A stretch of DNA of 64,000 nucleotides from Bradyrhizobium elkanii USDA 76 (GCF_023278185.1 NZ_CP066356.1:3216001-3280000), one strand, 5' to 3'; positions 53,915-63,262 are shown, counted from the first letter of the stretch. Numbers and translations are program-made. The notes: generated by a model from the sequence alone, not told the origin.

Positions 53915-55477
53915 ATGGTGCAAGCTCTCATTGTACACAAGGACCGGCTGCCTCAGCCGCAAAAGATGCATCAAGCGGCGCAATATGTCCGCATGTCCAC
54001 CGACTACCAGAAATACTCCATCGAAAATCAGGCGGTGGTTATCGCTGCCTACGCCGAGCTTCATAAACTCACGATCGTGCGCACCTATCGCGATGAGGGC
54101 GAAAGCGGCCTGAAGATCGAGAATCGAACTGGCTTGACCGAACTGATTGACGATGTTCAGTCCGGTCGAATTGAGTTTGGTCATTTGCTGGTATTTGACG
54201 TCAGTCGATGGGGGCGCTTTCAGGATGTTGATGAGAGCGCGCATTACGAGTTCATATGTCGAAAGGCCGGCGTCAAGGTTGCCTATTGCGCCGAGCAATT
54301 CGACAACGACGGCAGTCTCCTTTCGAGCATAGTTAAGAATATCAAGAGGGTCATGGCGGCAGAGTTCAGCCGGGAGCTTTCGGCCAAGGTTCTTGCAGGA
54401 GCTTTGCGTCTGGCAAGTCGCGGGTTCAAGATGGGTGCCCCGGCACCTTATGGTCTAGAGAGGCGACTCGTTGACGATAAATGTAGGCCGAAAGGTGTTC
54501 TGAAGAGCGGCGAGCGGAAGTCTCTTACCACCGACCGTGTCACACTCGGGCCAGGCTCGCGAGATCAAGTCGACGTCGTGAAGTGGGTCTTCGATGAATA
54601 TCTACGATGCAAATCGCAGGCGGAAATCGCGCGTGAGCTTAACCGAAGAGGCGTCCTTACGAACCGAGGATACCGATGGCAGCAAAGTGCGATAAGTGCA
54701 CTTCTTCACAACGAAGCGTATATCGGCGACTCCATCTACAATCGTGACACCGCTAAACTAGGAGCGAAGCGAACGCACAATCCGAGAGATCTCTGGATCA
54801 CACGTAAGGGCGCGATCGAGCCAATCATTAAGCGTGATACATTTCTGCGCGCAAAGAAGACAATGGAGGAGCGTTGCGTTTGCATTTCCGAGAAGGAGAT
54901 GCTCGTGCGCCTTCGTAAGGTCCTGATGAAGAACGGCAAGCTCAACGCCTCGATTATTGATGCAAGCCCCAGTTTGCCTTCGCTCACCACGTATCTCGTT
55001 CACTTTGGCACGCTTCGAAATCTCTATCGATTGATCGGCTACACGGGCAACCAAGACCGCTTCGACAAGCTTGACGCGCACAGAAAGTGGGTCAATTTCC
55101 ACCTCGAAAATGCCAACCGTCTTCGCGAAGCCTTTGAGGATGCGGGTAGGCGCGCCACACTTGATCAGTCGACCGAATGTTTGCGGATAGATAACGCTGT
55201 GAATATCTGCTTCCGATTGGCCAAATGGCGCAAGTATGGGCGCCAGCCGCTGCGCTGGGCGATGGTTGGTCGCGTGACATTGCAAAAGGGATGGGTCGTC
55301 GCGCTAAGGATGGGTGAGAACAACGAGGCGGTCCTGGATTATCTATTGCTGCCGTCGGCGTTACTTTCGTTCAAAAGCCACGTATTCTCTTTTTCTGAGG
55401 ACACACGCGCGGCCAACAAAATCGAGCGCTTTCAAACTTTCGAGGCGCTGTCTCGATCGCTCGTAGAGCGCGTCTGA
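53915..55477 (+). CDS. Large serine recombinase with unusual C-terminal region
   Basis: 520 residues from the ATG at 53915 (GGGAG upstream); the frame is open to 53852. Catalytic Ser28 is in YVRMSTDYQ, with the family's SIENQ and VSRWGR motifs. The recombinase domain (KKxAPYGL-like 'GAPAPYGLERR', 'EIARELNRRGV...W....I..LL.NEAYIG') follows to about 300. Beyond it there is no visible zinc-ribbon Cys cluster; instead a helical region 'SLPSLTTYLVHFGTLRNLYRLIGYTG' resembles DNA-binding repeats of homing-endonuclease type. GC and codon use are lower than the neighbours, suggesting transfer. Confidence 0.88.
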   Translation: MVQALIVHKDRLPQPQKMHQAAQYVRMSTDYQKYSIENQAVVIAAYAELHKLTIVRTYRDEGESGLKIENRTGLTELIDDVQSGRIEFGHLLVFDVSRWGRFQDVDESAHYEFICRKAGVKVAYCAEQFDNDGSLLSSIVKNIKRVMAAEFSRELSAKVLAGALRLASRGFKMGAPAPYGLERRLVDDKCRPKGVLKSGERKSLTTDRVTLGPGSRDQVDVVKWVFDEYLRCKSQAEIARELNRRGVLTNRGYRWQQSAISALLHNEAYIGDSIYNRDTAKLGAKRTHNPRDLWITRKGAIEPIIKRDTFLRAKKTMEERCVCISEKEMLVRLRKVLMKNGKLNASIIDASPSLPSLTTYLVHFGTLRNLYRLIGYTGNQDRFDKLDAHRKWVNFHLENANRLREAFEDAGRRATLDQSTECLRIDNAVNICFRLAKWRKYGRQPLRWAMVGRVTLQKGWVVALRMGENNEAVLDYLLLPSALLSFKSHVFSFSEDTRAANKIERFQTFEALSRSLVERV

Positions 55478-56262
55478 GCGAGCAAAACAAAGCAGACAAA
55501 AAACAGCTGGAGCGGCCAGGTACCGCTCGACTGAGCAACGTTGTGCGCACCTACACTCACCACGATGATGACCATGAGCAGCGGCCTCGCCTACGAGACC
55601 ACTGCTCTGGCATGTACGCTCGCAACCCCCGACTCTTTTGCCAAGATAGTCCGAAGGTCCATTGTGATCGACGTCAGTAACAATGCGCGGATTGTCTTGG
55701 TCGCCCCAGCCCTGCTGCCAAGAAAGACCATTCAGCGTCGTGGGACCGAGAGCTAGCTAAGTATTTGAGTATGAAAGGATGATATCTGAACTCGGAAACG
55801 AGCTTCCAGATGTCGATGGCGTCCTGCGGCGCGAGCCGATCACCGAGGGGCGGCGCCAGACGACGCGACGGCAAGCAGGGCTCCGGTGAAGGACCGTCCA
55901 CGCTGATCTGACGCGGTTTGCCGCGCTGGAATCCGTCACGGCAGCAACTCATCGCATGACTGTGCCTTGCCTCACACTGAACTCCTTCCTTGTGTGCGGT
56001 CGAGGTTGGGCCCGGCCAGGCTGTGTCGAAGATGGTCGACAGCGGCGCGGACTCTCATGTAACTTCCGTCGCGTCGACGACCTGCCTGCATTCGAAGCCT
56101 CTCGCGCAGGGAAGGGTCTGGTACGTCCATGCAAGGGTGTTCGCCGCGGATACGCACCTGTCTACATCCTCTCTCCATCACGAACATCACGAGCAACGTG
56201 GATCGATGCCGACGCGGAGCCCAATCTAAATAACTCAAAATAACCCAAGGGAGAAACGACCG
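55478..56262. other. Gene-free stretch right of the serine recombinase
   Basis: 784 bases. It has a short hairpin, GAGCGG/CCGCTC (55510-55528), and scattered open frames (55541-55756 on +, 55674-55952 on -) with no recognisable product or start signal. It may contain the right end of the recombinase element or decayed sequence. Confidence 0.4.
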
Positions 56263-56685
56263 ATGAATCACACTGGAAACTGCTTTTGTGGCGCCGTCGA
56301 ACTCAAGGTCAGCGGGGAGCCCGAGGCAATGGGCTATTGCCACTGCCGCTCATGCCGTTCCTGGTCCGGCGGTCCGGTGAATGCCTTCAGCCTCTGGAAG
56401 CCCGAGGCGGTCGAGGTCACCAAGGGCGCGGACCACATCGCGACATTCGAGAAGACCGCGATGAGCCAGCGCAAATATTGCACAAAGTGCGGCGGTCACC
56501 TGATGACCAACCACCCGACGCTCGGGCTCGTCGACGTGTTCACCGCAACGATCCCGACGCTGAAGTTCAGCCCGGGCGTTCACGTCAACTATTCCGAGGC
56601 AGTGCTGCAGATACGCGATGGCCTGCCGAAGTTGAAGGATTTTCCGGCCGAGTTCGGCGGCTCCGGCGAAATGATTGCCGAATAG
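56263..56685 (+). CDS. GFA-family (Gfa-fold) protein
   Basis: 140 residues. Zinc motifs CFCGAVEL (near 7), YCHCRSCRSWSG (near 26) and YCTKCGGHL (near 72) define the Gfa fold. Although named for formaldehyde-glutathione condensation, most short GFA-family proteins have unknown reactions. Start after AAGGGAGAAA. Not linked to the formaldehyde cluster at 12 kb. Confidence 0.85.
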   Translation: MNHTGNCFCGAVELKVSGEPEAMGYCHCRSCRSWSGGPVNAFSLWKPEAVEVTKGADHIATFEKTAMSQRKYCTKCGGHLMTNHPTLGLVDVFTATIPTLKFSPGVHVNYSEAVLQIRDGLPKLKDFPAEFGGSGEMIAE

Positions 56686-56982
56686 CCCGAAGGCTCTCCA
56701 TCACGAAAGCGGGTGGCGGCGGCGTGCCGCCACCCGTCTGCGTATAGCCCCCCAGATCGGTGTCCGGCAGGCTTGCTTCGCACGCGAGGCGTCCGACCAT
56801 GTCGGCGGCCGCCCGCGCCGCCGGGGCGTCCTGACCATTGACAGCCATGTCCGACGAAGGTCCCGCCCTGCAAAATCCGGGTTTGGTTTTGCTGACGAGC
56901 TTCCGCTAAAAGGCGAGCAGTGCCGGTCTTGGCAGGGACCGTCGTATTTCGCCTGACAAAATAACAGAGGAAGCGTCAGATC
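56686..56982. other. Intergenic stretch before the CoA transferase
   Basis: 297 bases with no supported gene; open frames on the minus strand (starting near 56848) have no recognisable features. Confidence 0.4.
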
Positions 56983-58242
56983 ATGACCAGACCAGAATTG
57001 CCGGGGCGCACGCCGCGCGGGGAGGGGGTTCCGACGGCGCTCGACGGCCTGCTGGTCGTCGACTTCACCCGCGTCGTGGCCGGCCCGGCCTGTACGCAAA
57101 CGCTGGCCGACTTCGGGGCCGAAGTCATCAAGATCGAGAATCCGGACGGCGGTGATGACACGCGCGCCTATGAGCACGCTGAAATCGGCGGAGAGAGCGC
57201 GGCGTATCTGAGCCTCAATCGCAACAAGCGCGGCATCGCGCTCGATTTCAACAATCCGGCCGCGCTCGAGGTTGCTCGCGCGTTGATTGCCAAGGCCGAC
57301 GTCGTGGTGGAGAATTTCTCCGGCGGCGTGATGAAGAAATTCGGTCTCGATTATGCGTCGGTGGCGCCGACCAATCCGCGGCTGATTTACTGCTCGATCT
57401 CCGCCTACGGCCGCAAAGGCGATTTCGCGCTGCGCCCGGGCTTCGACCCGATCACGCAGGCCGAAAGCGGCTTCATGTCGCTCAACGGTTTCCCGGATGG
57501 CGAGCCGGTGCGCACCGGGCCGCCGATCGTCGACATGGCAACTGGCATGTCGGCCTGCAACGCCATCCTGCTGGCGCTGATCGCTCGCGATCGGCTCGGT
57601 CGCGGTCAGCAGGTCGAGGTCGCATTGATCGACACCGCGGTGTCAATGACCGGCTTCTATGGCATGGCCTATCTCATCAATGGCAACAATCCCGGCCGTT
57701 TCGGCAACTCTCCGAACGGTTCGCCGACCGTCGGCGTCTACCGGGCGTCCGATGGTCCGCTCTACATGGCCTGCGCCAATGACCGGCTCTATCGCCGGCT
57801 GGTCACCGACGTGCTGGAACGCCCGGATCTCGTCACCGATCCCGAGTTTGCTCACCGCAAGGCGCGGACCGCCAACAAGGAGAAGCTGCGCGGGATCATT
57901 GCCAGCGTGTTTGCAGGCGACACGCTCGAGAACTGGATGGCGAAGATGAAGAAGGCCAACATTCCGGTTGGCTATCTGCGGACGGTCGAGGAGGGGTTCA
58001 ATGCGCCCGAGGTGCGCGACCGGCATCGCCTGAGCAGGATTGCGCATCCAACCGCCGGCTCGGTTCCGAACATCGAGTCGCCGGTCAATATGAGCCTGAC
58101 GCCGACCGTTGATCCTGTTGCGGCTCCGCTGCTCGGTCAACATACAAAGGACGTGTTGAGCAAGACGCTTGGTTACGACGACCGGCGCATTGCCGCGCTG
58201 GCCGAGGCCGGCGCGTTTGGCAAGGCAGGCAACACCGGCTAG
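56983..58242 (+). CDS. CaiB/BaiF-type CoA transferase
   Basis: 419 residues; 'LLVVDFTRVVAGPACTQTLADFGAEVIKIE' region at about 23-52 is typical. Third such gene in the window and the most distant in sequence. Stands alone, without a partner transporter or hydratase, so its substrate cannot be guessed. Its stop is the first base group of a dispersed repeat. Confidence 0.88.
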   Translation: MTRPELPGRTPRGEGVPTALDGLLVVDFTRVVAGPACTQTLADFGAEVIKIENPDGGDDTRAYEHAEIGGESAAYLSLNRNKRGIALDFNNPAALEVARALIAKADVVVENFSGGVMKKFGLDYASVAPTNPRLIYCSISAYGRKGDFALRPGFDPITQAESGFMSLNGFPDGEPVRTGPPIVDMATGMSACNAILLALIARDRLGRGQQVEVALIDTAVSMTGFYGMAYLINGNNPGRFGNSPNGSPTVGVYRASDGPLYMACANDRLYRRLVTDVLERPDLVTDPEFAHRKARTANKEKLRGIIASVFAGDTLENWMAKMKKANIPVGYLRTVEEGFNAPEVRDRHRLSRIAHPTAGSVPNIESPVNMSLTPTVDPVAAPLLGQHTKDVLSKTLGYDDRRIAALAEAGAFGKAGNTG

Positions 58243-58340
58243 AGCCTTTTTCCGTGCCTGTGGAATCGGAACGGGGCTCTAGATTCTGGTTTGACGCGTT
58301 TCCTTGACGCGAACCCGTATCCGCTTCGCTCGAAAACGCT
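58241..58340. repeat. Dispersed intergenic repeat (Bradyrhizobium type)
   Basis: Begins agagcctttttccgtg, has ggggctctagattctggtt in the middle (AGAGCC/GGCTCT inverted pair) and ends cttcgctcgaaaacgct. I know this word order from many intergenic regions of Bradyrhizobium. It starts at the stop codon of the CoA transferase and may serve as its transcript end. Confidence 0.7.
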
Positions 58341-58490
58341 CCAGCGTGCTCGGCCTGCACAAAGGATCAACTATTCGCAAACCAGCCTGACCGCAGGCGA
58401 GAGGAAAGCCTCTCGCCTCGCGAGATGTCTTTCAGGCGTCGCAGGCCCGGCGCGTCGCCGGCGGCCCGGGAGCTGGTCCGTTTCGGGAAC

Positions 58491-58676
58491 TCAGTTCGGC
58501 TTGCTGCGCAAGTTGTTCCTTGGCATACTTTCAACTTCCTCGGGCTCCGCCCGATCAATCTCGAGGCGTGCCATCCGGAGGATGAGGGTTGCCGTGGTGA
58601 GGCCGAGGCGTTCGGCCTCTTGTGCTGCGGTGTCGACCTTCTGGGCCAAGCCTTCACGTTTACCTGGGTATGCCAT
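58491..58676 (-). CDS. Small helical protein, divergent pair member A
   Basis: 61 residues; ATG at 58676 with GAGGA six bases upstream. Helical start (LAQKVDTAAQEAERLGLTTA), acidic middle, basic end. No domain recognised. Its start is only 25 bases from the start of the divergent small gene at 58702, so the two ribosome binding sites nearly touch. Confidence 0.6.
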   Translation of the reverse strand: MAYPGKREGLAQKVDTAAQEAERLGLTTATLILRMARLEIDRAEPEEVESMPRNNLRSKPN

Positions 58677-58701
58677 TCGTAATCCTCACTTAAGGTGCGA
58701 G

Positions 58702-58884
58702 ATGAAAAATCCCACATACGTTGCAGAGCTGCAGAAGAAGCTCGGAGCTCCATCGAGCGAAACACTGGAAAGCCTGCGATTGTTGAAGGCTTTCCTTCGA
58801 CTTGCGCCCGACCAGCGTTCCGAGGTCATCGAGCTGGTCGAACGTTTGGCGGCTGAGCCGCCGCGCGATCCCTCTCTGTCCTGA
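58702..58884 (+). CDS. Small helical protein, divergent pair member B
   Basis: 60 residues; ATG at 58702 with AAGGTG five bases upstream. Mostly helical (TYVAELQKKLG, then LRLLKAFLRLAPDQRSEVIELVERLA), a shape like small regulators or antitoxins, but no family match. Ends 25 bases from the convergent cupin gene. Confidence 0.6.
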   Translation: MKNPTYVAELQKKLGAPSSETLESLRLLKAFLRLAPDQRSEVIELVERLAAEPPRDPSLS

Positions 58885-58909
58885 GGTGCTCGCAAATCTT
58901 TCCTGTGCG

Positions 58910-59230
58910 TCAGTTGTTCATTGGCTTGGCGGGCGTTTGCGTCGCGATCACGTAGATTGCGCCGCCCTCGAGCGCTTCGGATTGATGCAGCGTGCCGGCT
59001 GGCAGCAAGATGGTGTCGCCGGCGCCAACCACCCGCTCGCCGCCATCCCAGATGAAGTGCAGCCGGCCGCTGATGATCATCAGGATCTCGTCGACCGGAT
59101 GGGTATGGAATTGATGCACCTTGCCGGCCGCATCATGTTGCAACTCGACCGACCCCTGGGGCGGAAGCAGGTTCAGGATCTCCGGGTCGATCGCAAATTC
59201 AGTCTTCGTGCCTGCGATGATCTGGGTCAT
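58910..59230 (-). CDS. Small single-domain cupin
   Basis: 106 residues from the ATG at 59230. Cupin motif 1 reads HQFHTHPVDEILMIISG with the metal-type H-x-H and Glu; motif 2 reads LLPAGTLHQSE. A metal-dependent enzyme or binding protein. It overlaps the YqcI/YcgG-family gene by four bases and is the last gene of a four-gene operon, which suggests it acts on a product of that pathway. Confidence 0.88.
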   Translation of the reverse strand: MTQIIAGTKTEFAIDPEILNLLPPQGSVELQHDAAGKVHQFHTHPVDEILMIISGRLHFIWDGGERVVGAGDTILLPAGTLHQSEALEGGAIYVIATQTPAKPMNN

Positions 59231-60000
59231 GCTGCCTGCTCCTTGTTCGCGATCGGTGGCGTCTTGTTCTGCGCGAGCTTGGCGAAGGGGCAGCCCGAAC
59301 TCGCATTGTTGTCGTCGTGCAGGAAGTACTGCAGATACTCGCGGCCGTCGGTCGCACCGTAGCGGCCCAGAAGCGGAGAGGGGCTCGCGCTGTCGTACGG
59401 GATCAGGCGCTTGCGCACCTCCGCGAACGCGGCGTTCGCGGCCTTCTCCGTCCCGAGGATCTTCTCGAACACCCAGCGCGGCTGGAATGTGAGCATGAAG
59501 GCGCTGGACCGGCGGCTCTGCCGCATCACATGCGCGGGCGTCGTGCAGACCACGAAGATCGGCTCGCCTGCAAACGAGAACTCCCACATCGGGTGGTCGA
59601 TCTGTTCCGGAATCTCCGATGGCCACGGGTTCTTGTCCAGCCGTGCGAGCTGGTCGAGCGTCAGCCACATCTTGCGATAATAGGCATCGAGCGTCTGTAC
59701 CGGGCGGGGTCGCGTGAACACGATCAACGAGGTGTTGGGACCGAACGAGCGCGCCTGCGAGACATATTGCCCGAGTTGCTCGCCCAGCACCGCCACATCA
59801 TATGGGTCGAGAAACAGGTAGCGGAGCTGATCCTGGCGATGTCCAGTCACGCCGAACACGCAAGGGAACGGCCTTGCCTCGCTGCTCATCTGCGCTTCAA
59901 ACTCGGAGAACATCACGCTCTGCCAGCTGCTAACCGGAAAGTTTGACGCGATTTCGCCTTTTCTCAAGAACAAGCGCTCCATAACACCCCCTACACTCAT
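59227..60000 (-). CDS. YqcI/YcgG-family protein (candidate haem-dependent N-oxygenase)
   Basis: 257 residues (ATG at 60000; an ATG six codons later at 59982 with GGGGG upstream is an alternative). The family motif RPFPCVFG places a conserved Cys at residue 47; 'RYLFLDPYD' and PRWVFEK are also typical. From memory, studied members (DcsA, GntA, AglA) hydroxylate guanidine nitrogens, some with haem. That makes N-oxidation of an amino acid or amine a fair inference, not a proof. It sits between the MFS transporter and the cupin in one operon. Confidence 0.8.
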   Translation of the reverse strand: MSVGGVMERLFLRKGEIASNFPVSSWQSVMFSEFEAQMSSEARPFPCVFGVTGHRQDQLRYLFLDPYDVAVLGEQLGQYVSQARSFGPNTSLIVFTRPRPVQTLDAYYRKMWLTLDQLARLDKNPWPSEIPEQIDHPMWEFSFAGEPIFVVCTTPAHVMRQSRRSSAFMLTFQPRWVFEKILGTEKAANAAFAEVRKRLIPYDSASPSPLLGRYGATDGREYLQYFLHDDNNASSGCPFAKLAQNKTPPIANKEQAA

Positions 60001-60007
60001 AACGACA

Positions 60008-61300
60008 CTAACGAGCTATCAACTTGCTTCTCATCAAGAGCGGCCCGGCAATGCCCGGCAGCGACATGAGAAGCAGAATGACAATCAAGGCGCTGTAGCC
60101 GCCGTCGCCGATCGCGGCCGTGTTGTGTACGGCGTCGGTCCCCGAGGCGTTGCTGGCGGCTAGCATCGCGAAGCCGATGATGGGCTGCGAGATGCCGGCG
60201 AGGATTCCGGCGGCTGTGGTGTTCACGGATGCGCCCACGCCGATCAGATCGGCGGTGTAGAGCTTCTTGACGCATTTCAGCACCAGCGGGACGGTGCCGC
60301 CGGCGACGAGCCCCAAGGCAGTAAACACGACGGTGACGTAGGCGAGACCAAATGTCTGGGCGATCGGCGGCAGCAGCATCGCGATCAGCAGCATGCGGAG
60401 CACGCAAATGCCGATCAGCGCGCGGTCAAGCGCCGCCGCGGCGCGATCGGCGGCGTGACCCAGGAAGATCGAGCCGAGCGCATTGCCGATCATGAAGGCG
60501 AGCAGGGGCGTGCCGGCCGCCGTCGGGGAGATGTGGAAGAAGTGCGCGACCATCGGAATGCCCCAGACGCCCGACAGCGTCGTTACCACCGCGAAGTGCG
60601 ACGCAAACGTCATTGCGCAACCCCAGTTCGCGACATGGGCCAGCGATTGCCGCGCGGCGATCACCACGCCCTTCAGCGTCTTGTTGCTGTGCGAGGCCGG
60701 ATCGGGCTTGAGCGCAAGCTTGGCGAAAGCGAGGTTGGCCAACCCAATGCACGCGATGAACAGGAAGCAGGCTCGCCAGCCAAAGCCTGAGACCGCGGCT
60801 GCAAGCGGCGTGGTCGCGATCACGCCGCCGACATAGCCCGAGACCTGCGAGATGCCCGACATCATGCCGAACCGCTCATCCGCGAAGCTCTGTGCCACGA
60901 GCTTCAGGAGCGCGGTGAAGACCAGCGCATCGCCGCAGGCGACGATCAGGCGTGCAACAAAAACGTCGAGCAGGTTCGGTGCCAGCGCGAACGCGGCGCT
61001 GCCGAGCGAGGAGGCGATCATGCTGACGAGGACGACGCGCTTGACGCCGTAACGGTCGACCAGAAGGCCTGCCGGAATCTGCATCAATGTGTAGCCCCAG
61101 AAGTAGCTTGAGGCGAGCATCGCAACGCCGGCCGCATCGGTGTTGAAGTCGTGCATGAAACTGAGGCTGACCGATTGCGGCGATACGCGCTGCAGGAAGG
61201 CAATGGCGTAGGCGATGGCCACCGCCGTCCACGCGAGATAGGCGCGATCGGTGAAGCGCGACGTCGGGGCATAAACAGCTTGTTGTCCGAGCATCGACAT
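60008..61300 (-). CDS. MFS transporter
   Basis: 430 residues from the ATG at 61300, whose first base is the last base of the GNAT gene's TGA (TGATG). About twelve membrane segments; the loop 2-3 motif is 'GLLVDRYGVKRVV' (near 78-90). The most likely role in context is export of the operon's product or import of its substrate. Ends eight bases before the YqcI/YcgG gene. Confidence 0.9.
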   Translation of the reverse strand: MSMLGQQAVYAPTSRFTDRAYLAWTAVAIAYAIAFLQRVSPQSVSLSFMHDFNTDAAGVAMLASSYFWGYTLMQIPAGLLVDRYGVKRVVLVSMIASSLGSAAFALAPNLLDVFVARLIVACGDALVFTALLKLVAQSFADERFGMMSGISQVSGYVGGVIATTPLAAAVSGFGWRACFLFIACIGLANLAFAKLALKPDPASHSNKTLKGVVIAARQSLAHVANWGCAMTFASHFAVVTTLSGVWGIPMVAHFFHISPTAAGTPLLAFMIGNALGSIFLGHAADRAAAALDRALIGICVLRMLLIAMLLPPIAQTFGLAYVTVVFTALGLVAGGTVPLVLKCVKKLYTADLIGVGASVNTTAAGILAGISQPIIGFAMLAASNASGTDAVHNTAAIGDGGYSALIVILLLMSLPGIAGPLLMRSKLIAR

Positions 61301-62013
61301 CACACCCTCGCGTAACCCACCGAGAAAAGGGCATCCGCTGAATTCGGAATCTTCCGCGACATCGCGGCATCGACCAGCGACGCGGCGCCATGATAGGCCT
61401 GCCGATGGTGCTTAATGTGGCCGTAAGCGCCACGCATGATCATGTCGGGTAGTTCGAGCGGCCTGCCCGGATAGAGCGAGGTGCACATCTCGATACAGGC
61501 CGCCTGCAGGGCGAGATCCTGCGTATCGTCGAGCAAAGAAGGAGTCACTTTTTCGCAAATCTTAGCGTTCGCTGCCCAGACGATCGGGTTGCGGGTTCGC
61601 CAGCCGTAGATCACGTTGCCCGCGGCTCTCGCGGCGGCCCCGGAGCATTTCAGGACTTCCGATGTGAAGAAGCCGTAGAAGCCGCGGCCCTGGTGCGCCG
61701 GGAGCACTTCCGTGCCGCTGCGATAGATGCCAAGTCCGGCCGACATCTCCAGAACGCGGTAGACCGAGAAGGCAATGAGGCCAGACCGATCGTAGACAAG
61801 GATCAGGCTATACTTCTTGTCGAAGGGCGAGGAGGTTGCCGTCCAGTGCGGCTCGGTGGCCTGCCAGTTGACGGCAATGATGCCGTTCATGGCGTCCATC
61901 AGCGGCTGACGGTCGCAGGCTTCCACCCGGGAGGCATCGGGTAGACTGTAGATCGCGTAATCCGTCCAAGGCGATTTGATCGCCTCGTATCCGCTGCCCA
62001 GATTTCGCAGCAT
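61300..62013 (-). CDS. GNAT-like acyltransferase
   Basis: 237 residues from the ATG at 62013 (GGAG seven bases upstream; an ATG at 62034 would add seven residues). The acyl-CoA loop is seen as QGRGFYGFF near 137-145, preceded by GTEVLPAH. The C-terminal part is longer than in simple GNATs and unassigned. First gene of the four-gene operon, facing the GlxA-type regulator 63 bases away; it might acylate the pathway's amine. Confidence 0.75.
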   Translation of the reverse strand: MLRNLGSGYEAIKSPWTDYAIYSLPDASRVEACDRQPLMDAMNGIIAVNWQATEPHWTATSSPFDKKYSLILVYDRSGLIAFSVYRVLEMSAGLGIYRSGTEVLPAHQGRGFYGFFTSEVLKCSGAAARAAGNVIYGWRTRNPIVWAANAKICEKVTPSLLDDTQDLALQAACIEMCTSLYPGRPLELPDMIMRGAYGHIKHHRQAYHGAASLVDAAMSRKIPNSADALFSVGYARV

Positions 62014-62076
62014 GGCAGAACTCCAGAATTCCATTGCGAGCTATACAGGGCAGCCTCGAATGGCTTAAAGGACAAT

Positions 62077-63096
62077 ATGCCCTCGAAAACTGCCAAAGCG
62101 CCCCGGCCTGAGCCGCGCGACAAGAAAGCAACGCGGCGAATCGCGATCGTTGCCTTTCCGGGTGTGACCTTGCTCGACATCTCGGGACCGGCGCAGGTGT
62201 TTGCAGAACTGGAAGCGATCGAGTTGCCGGGACCGGACTACTCGCTGTCCTACCTGTCGACCTCCGGCGGGTTGGTGCCGACCGATGTCGGCATGATGAT
62301 CGACACGGCGCCGATCGACAGTATTGCGCCCGCCGAGGTCGACACGCTGGTGATCCCCGGCGGGCCCGGCATCTGGAAGATCCGCAACGATGCGAAGTTG
62401 ATGAACTGGATCGCGGAGGCGCTGCCGAAGGCGCGCCGTATCGCGTCGGTTTGCCTTGGCGCATTTGCGCTGGCCTGGACCGGGATTCTGGACGGCAAGC
62501 GGGCAGCAACGCACTGGCGTTATTGTCCCCGTCTGCAGGATAGCTTTCCGAATATCCGGGTCGAGCCCAACGCGATCTTCGTCAAGGACGGACGGGTCTG
62601 GTCATCGGCCGGGGTCAGTGCCGGCATCGATCTGGCGCTCGCCATGATCGAGGAGGATTTCGGCCACACCATCGCGCTCGATGTCGCGCGCAGACTTGTG
62701 GTGTTTCTGAAACGGCCGGGCGGTCAGAGCCAATTCTCGACCGTCCTTGCCGCCCAGGCATCGGACGTCGAGGGACGCTTCAGCGCGCTGCACGCCTGGA
62801 TCATCGAGAACATCACGAGCGACCTCAAGGTCGAGACCCTCGCGGAAAAGGCGGGGATGACGCCGCGCACCTTTGCCCGGACCTATGTCAGCCGCACCGG
62901 AATGACGCCGGCAAGCGGCGTCGAGGCGCTGCGCGTGGAGACCGCGCGCTTGCTGCTCGAAAGCCGCCAGATCGGCGGCGTGGTCGAGGTCGCCAAGCGC
63001 GCGGGATTTGGCGATGACGAGCGAATGCGGCGAGCCTTCCTGCGCCACCTCGGCGTATCGCCGACCGAGTACCGAAACCGGTTTTCGGGCAGTTAG
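62077..63096 (+). CDS. GlxA-type AraC-family regulator (DJ-1/PfpI plus HTH)
   Basis: 339 residues. N-terminal DJ-1/PfpI amidase-like domain (about 21-190; the nucleophile-elbow region reads SVCLGAFAL), then AraC helix-turn-helix domain (about 235-335; LAEKAGMTPRTFARTY and FGDDERMRRAFLRHLGVSPTEY). Family members control arginine, choline and related amine catabolism. Divergent from the GNAT-MFS-YcgG-cupin operon with 63 bases between, so it is the probable regulator. Confidence 0.9.
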   Translation: MPSKTAKAPRPEPRDKKATRRIAIVAFPGVTLLDISGPAQVFAELEAIELPGPDYSLSYLSTSGGLVPTDVGMMIDTAPIDSIAPAEVDTLVIPGGPGIWKIRNDAKLMNWIAEALPKARRIASVCLGAFALAWTGILDGKRAATHWRYCPRLQDSFPNIRVEPNAIFVKDGRVWSSAGVSAGIDLALAMIEEDFGHTIALDVARRLVVFLKRPGGQSQFSTVLAAQASDVEGRFSALHAWIIENITSDLKVETLAEKAGMTPRTFARTYVSRTGMTPASGVEALRVETARLLLESRQIGGVVEVAKRAGFGDDERMRRAFLRHLGVSPTEYRNRFSGS

Positions 63097-63262
63097 CTCG
63101 CTTCGCGCGAGGCCTGTCCGGATGCGGACCGCTTCGCGTCGAAAGCCGATCCATCTCACGAGCGAATAGCTGGCCTTCGCTGGCCGGATTCGTGGCTCAA
63201 GGTGGTAGCTTTTCCGGTTTGTCTGCGGCTAATGTGCCGGCCAAATCGGGAGAAGAAACACC

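Noticed and set aside
55674..55952. Minus-strand 92-codon frame right of the serine recombinase
   Set aside because: No ribosome binding site and no family; it might be a remnant, but nothing supports expression.
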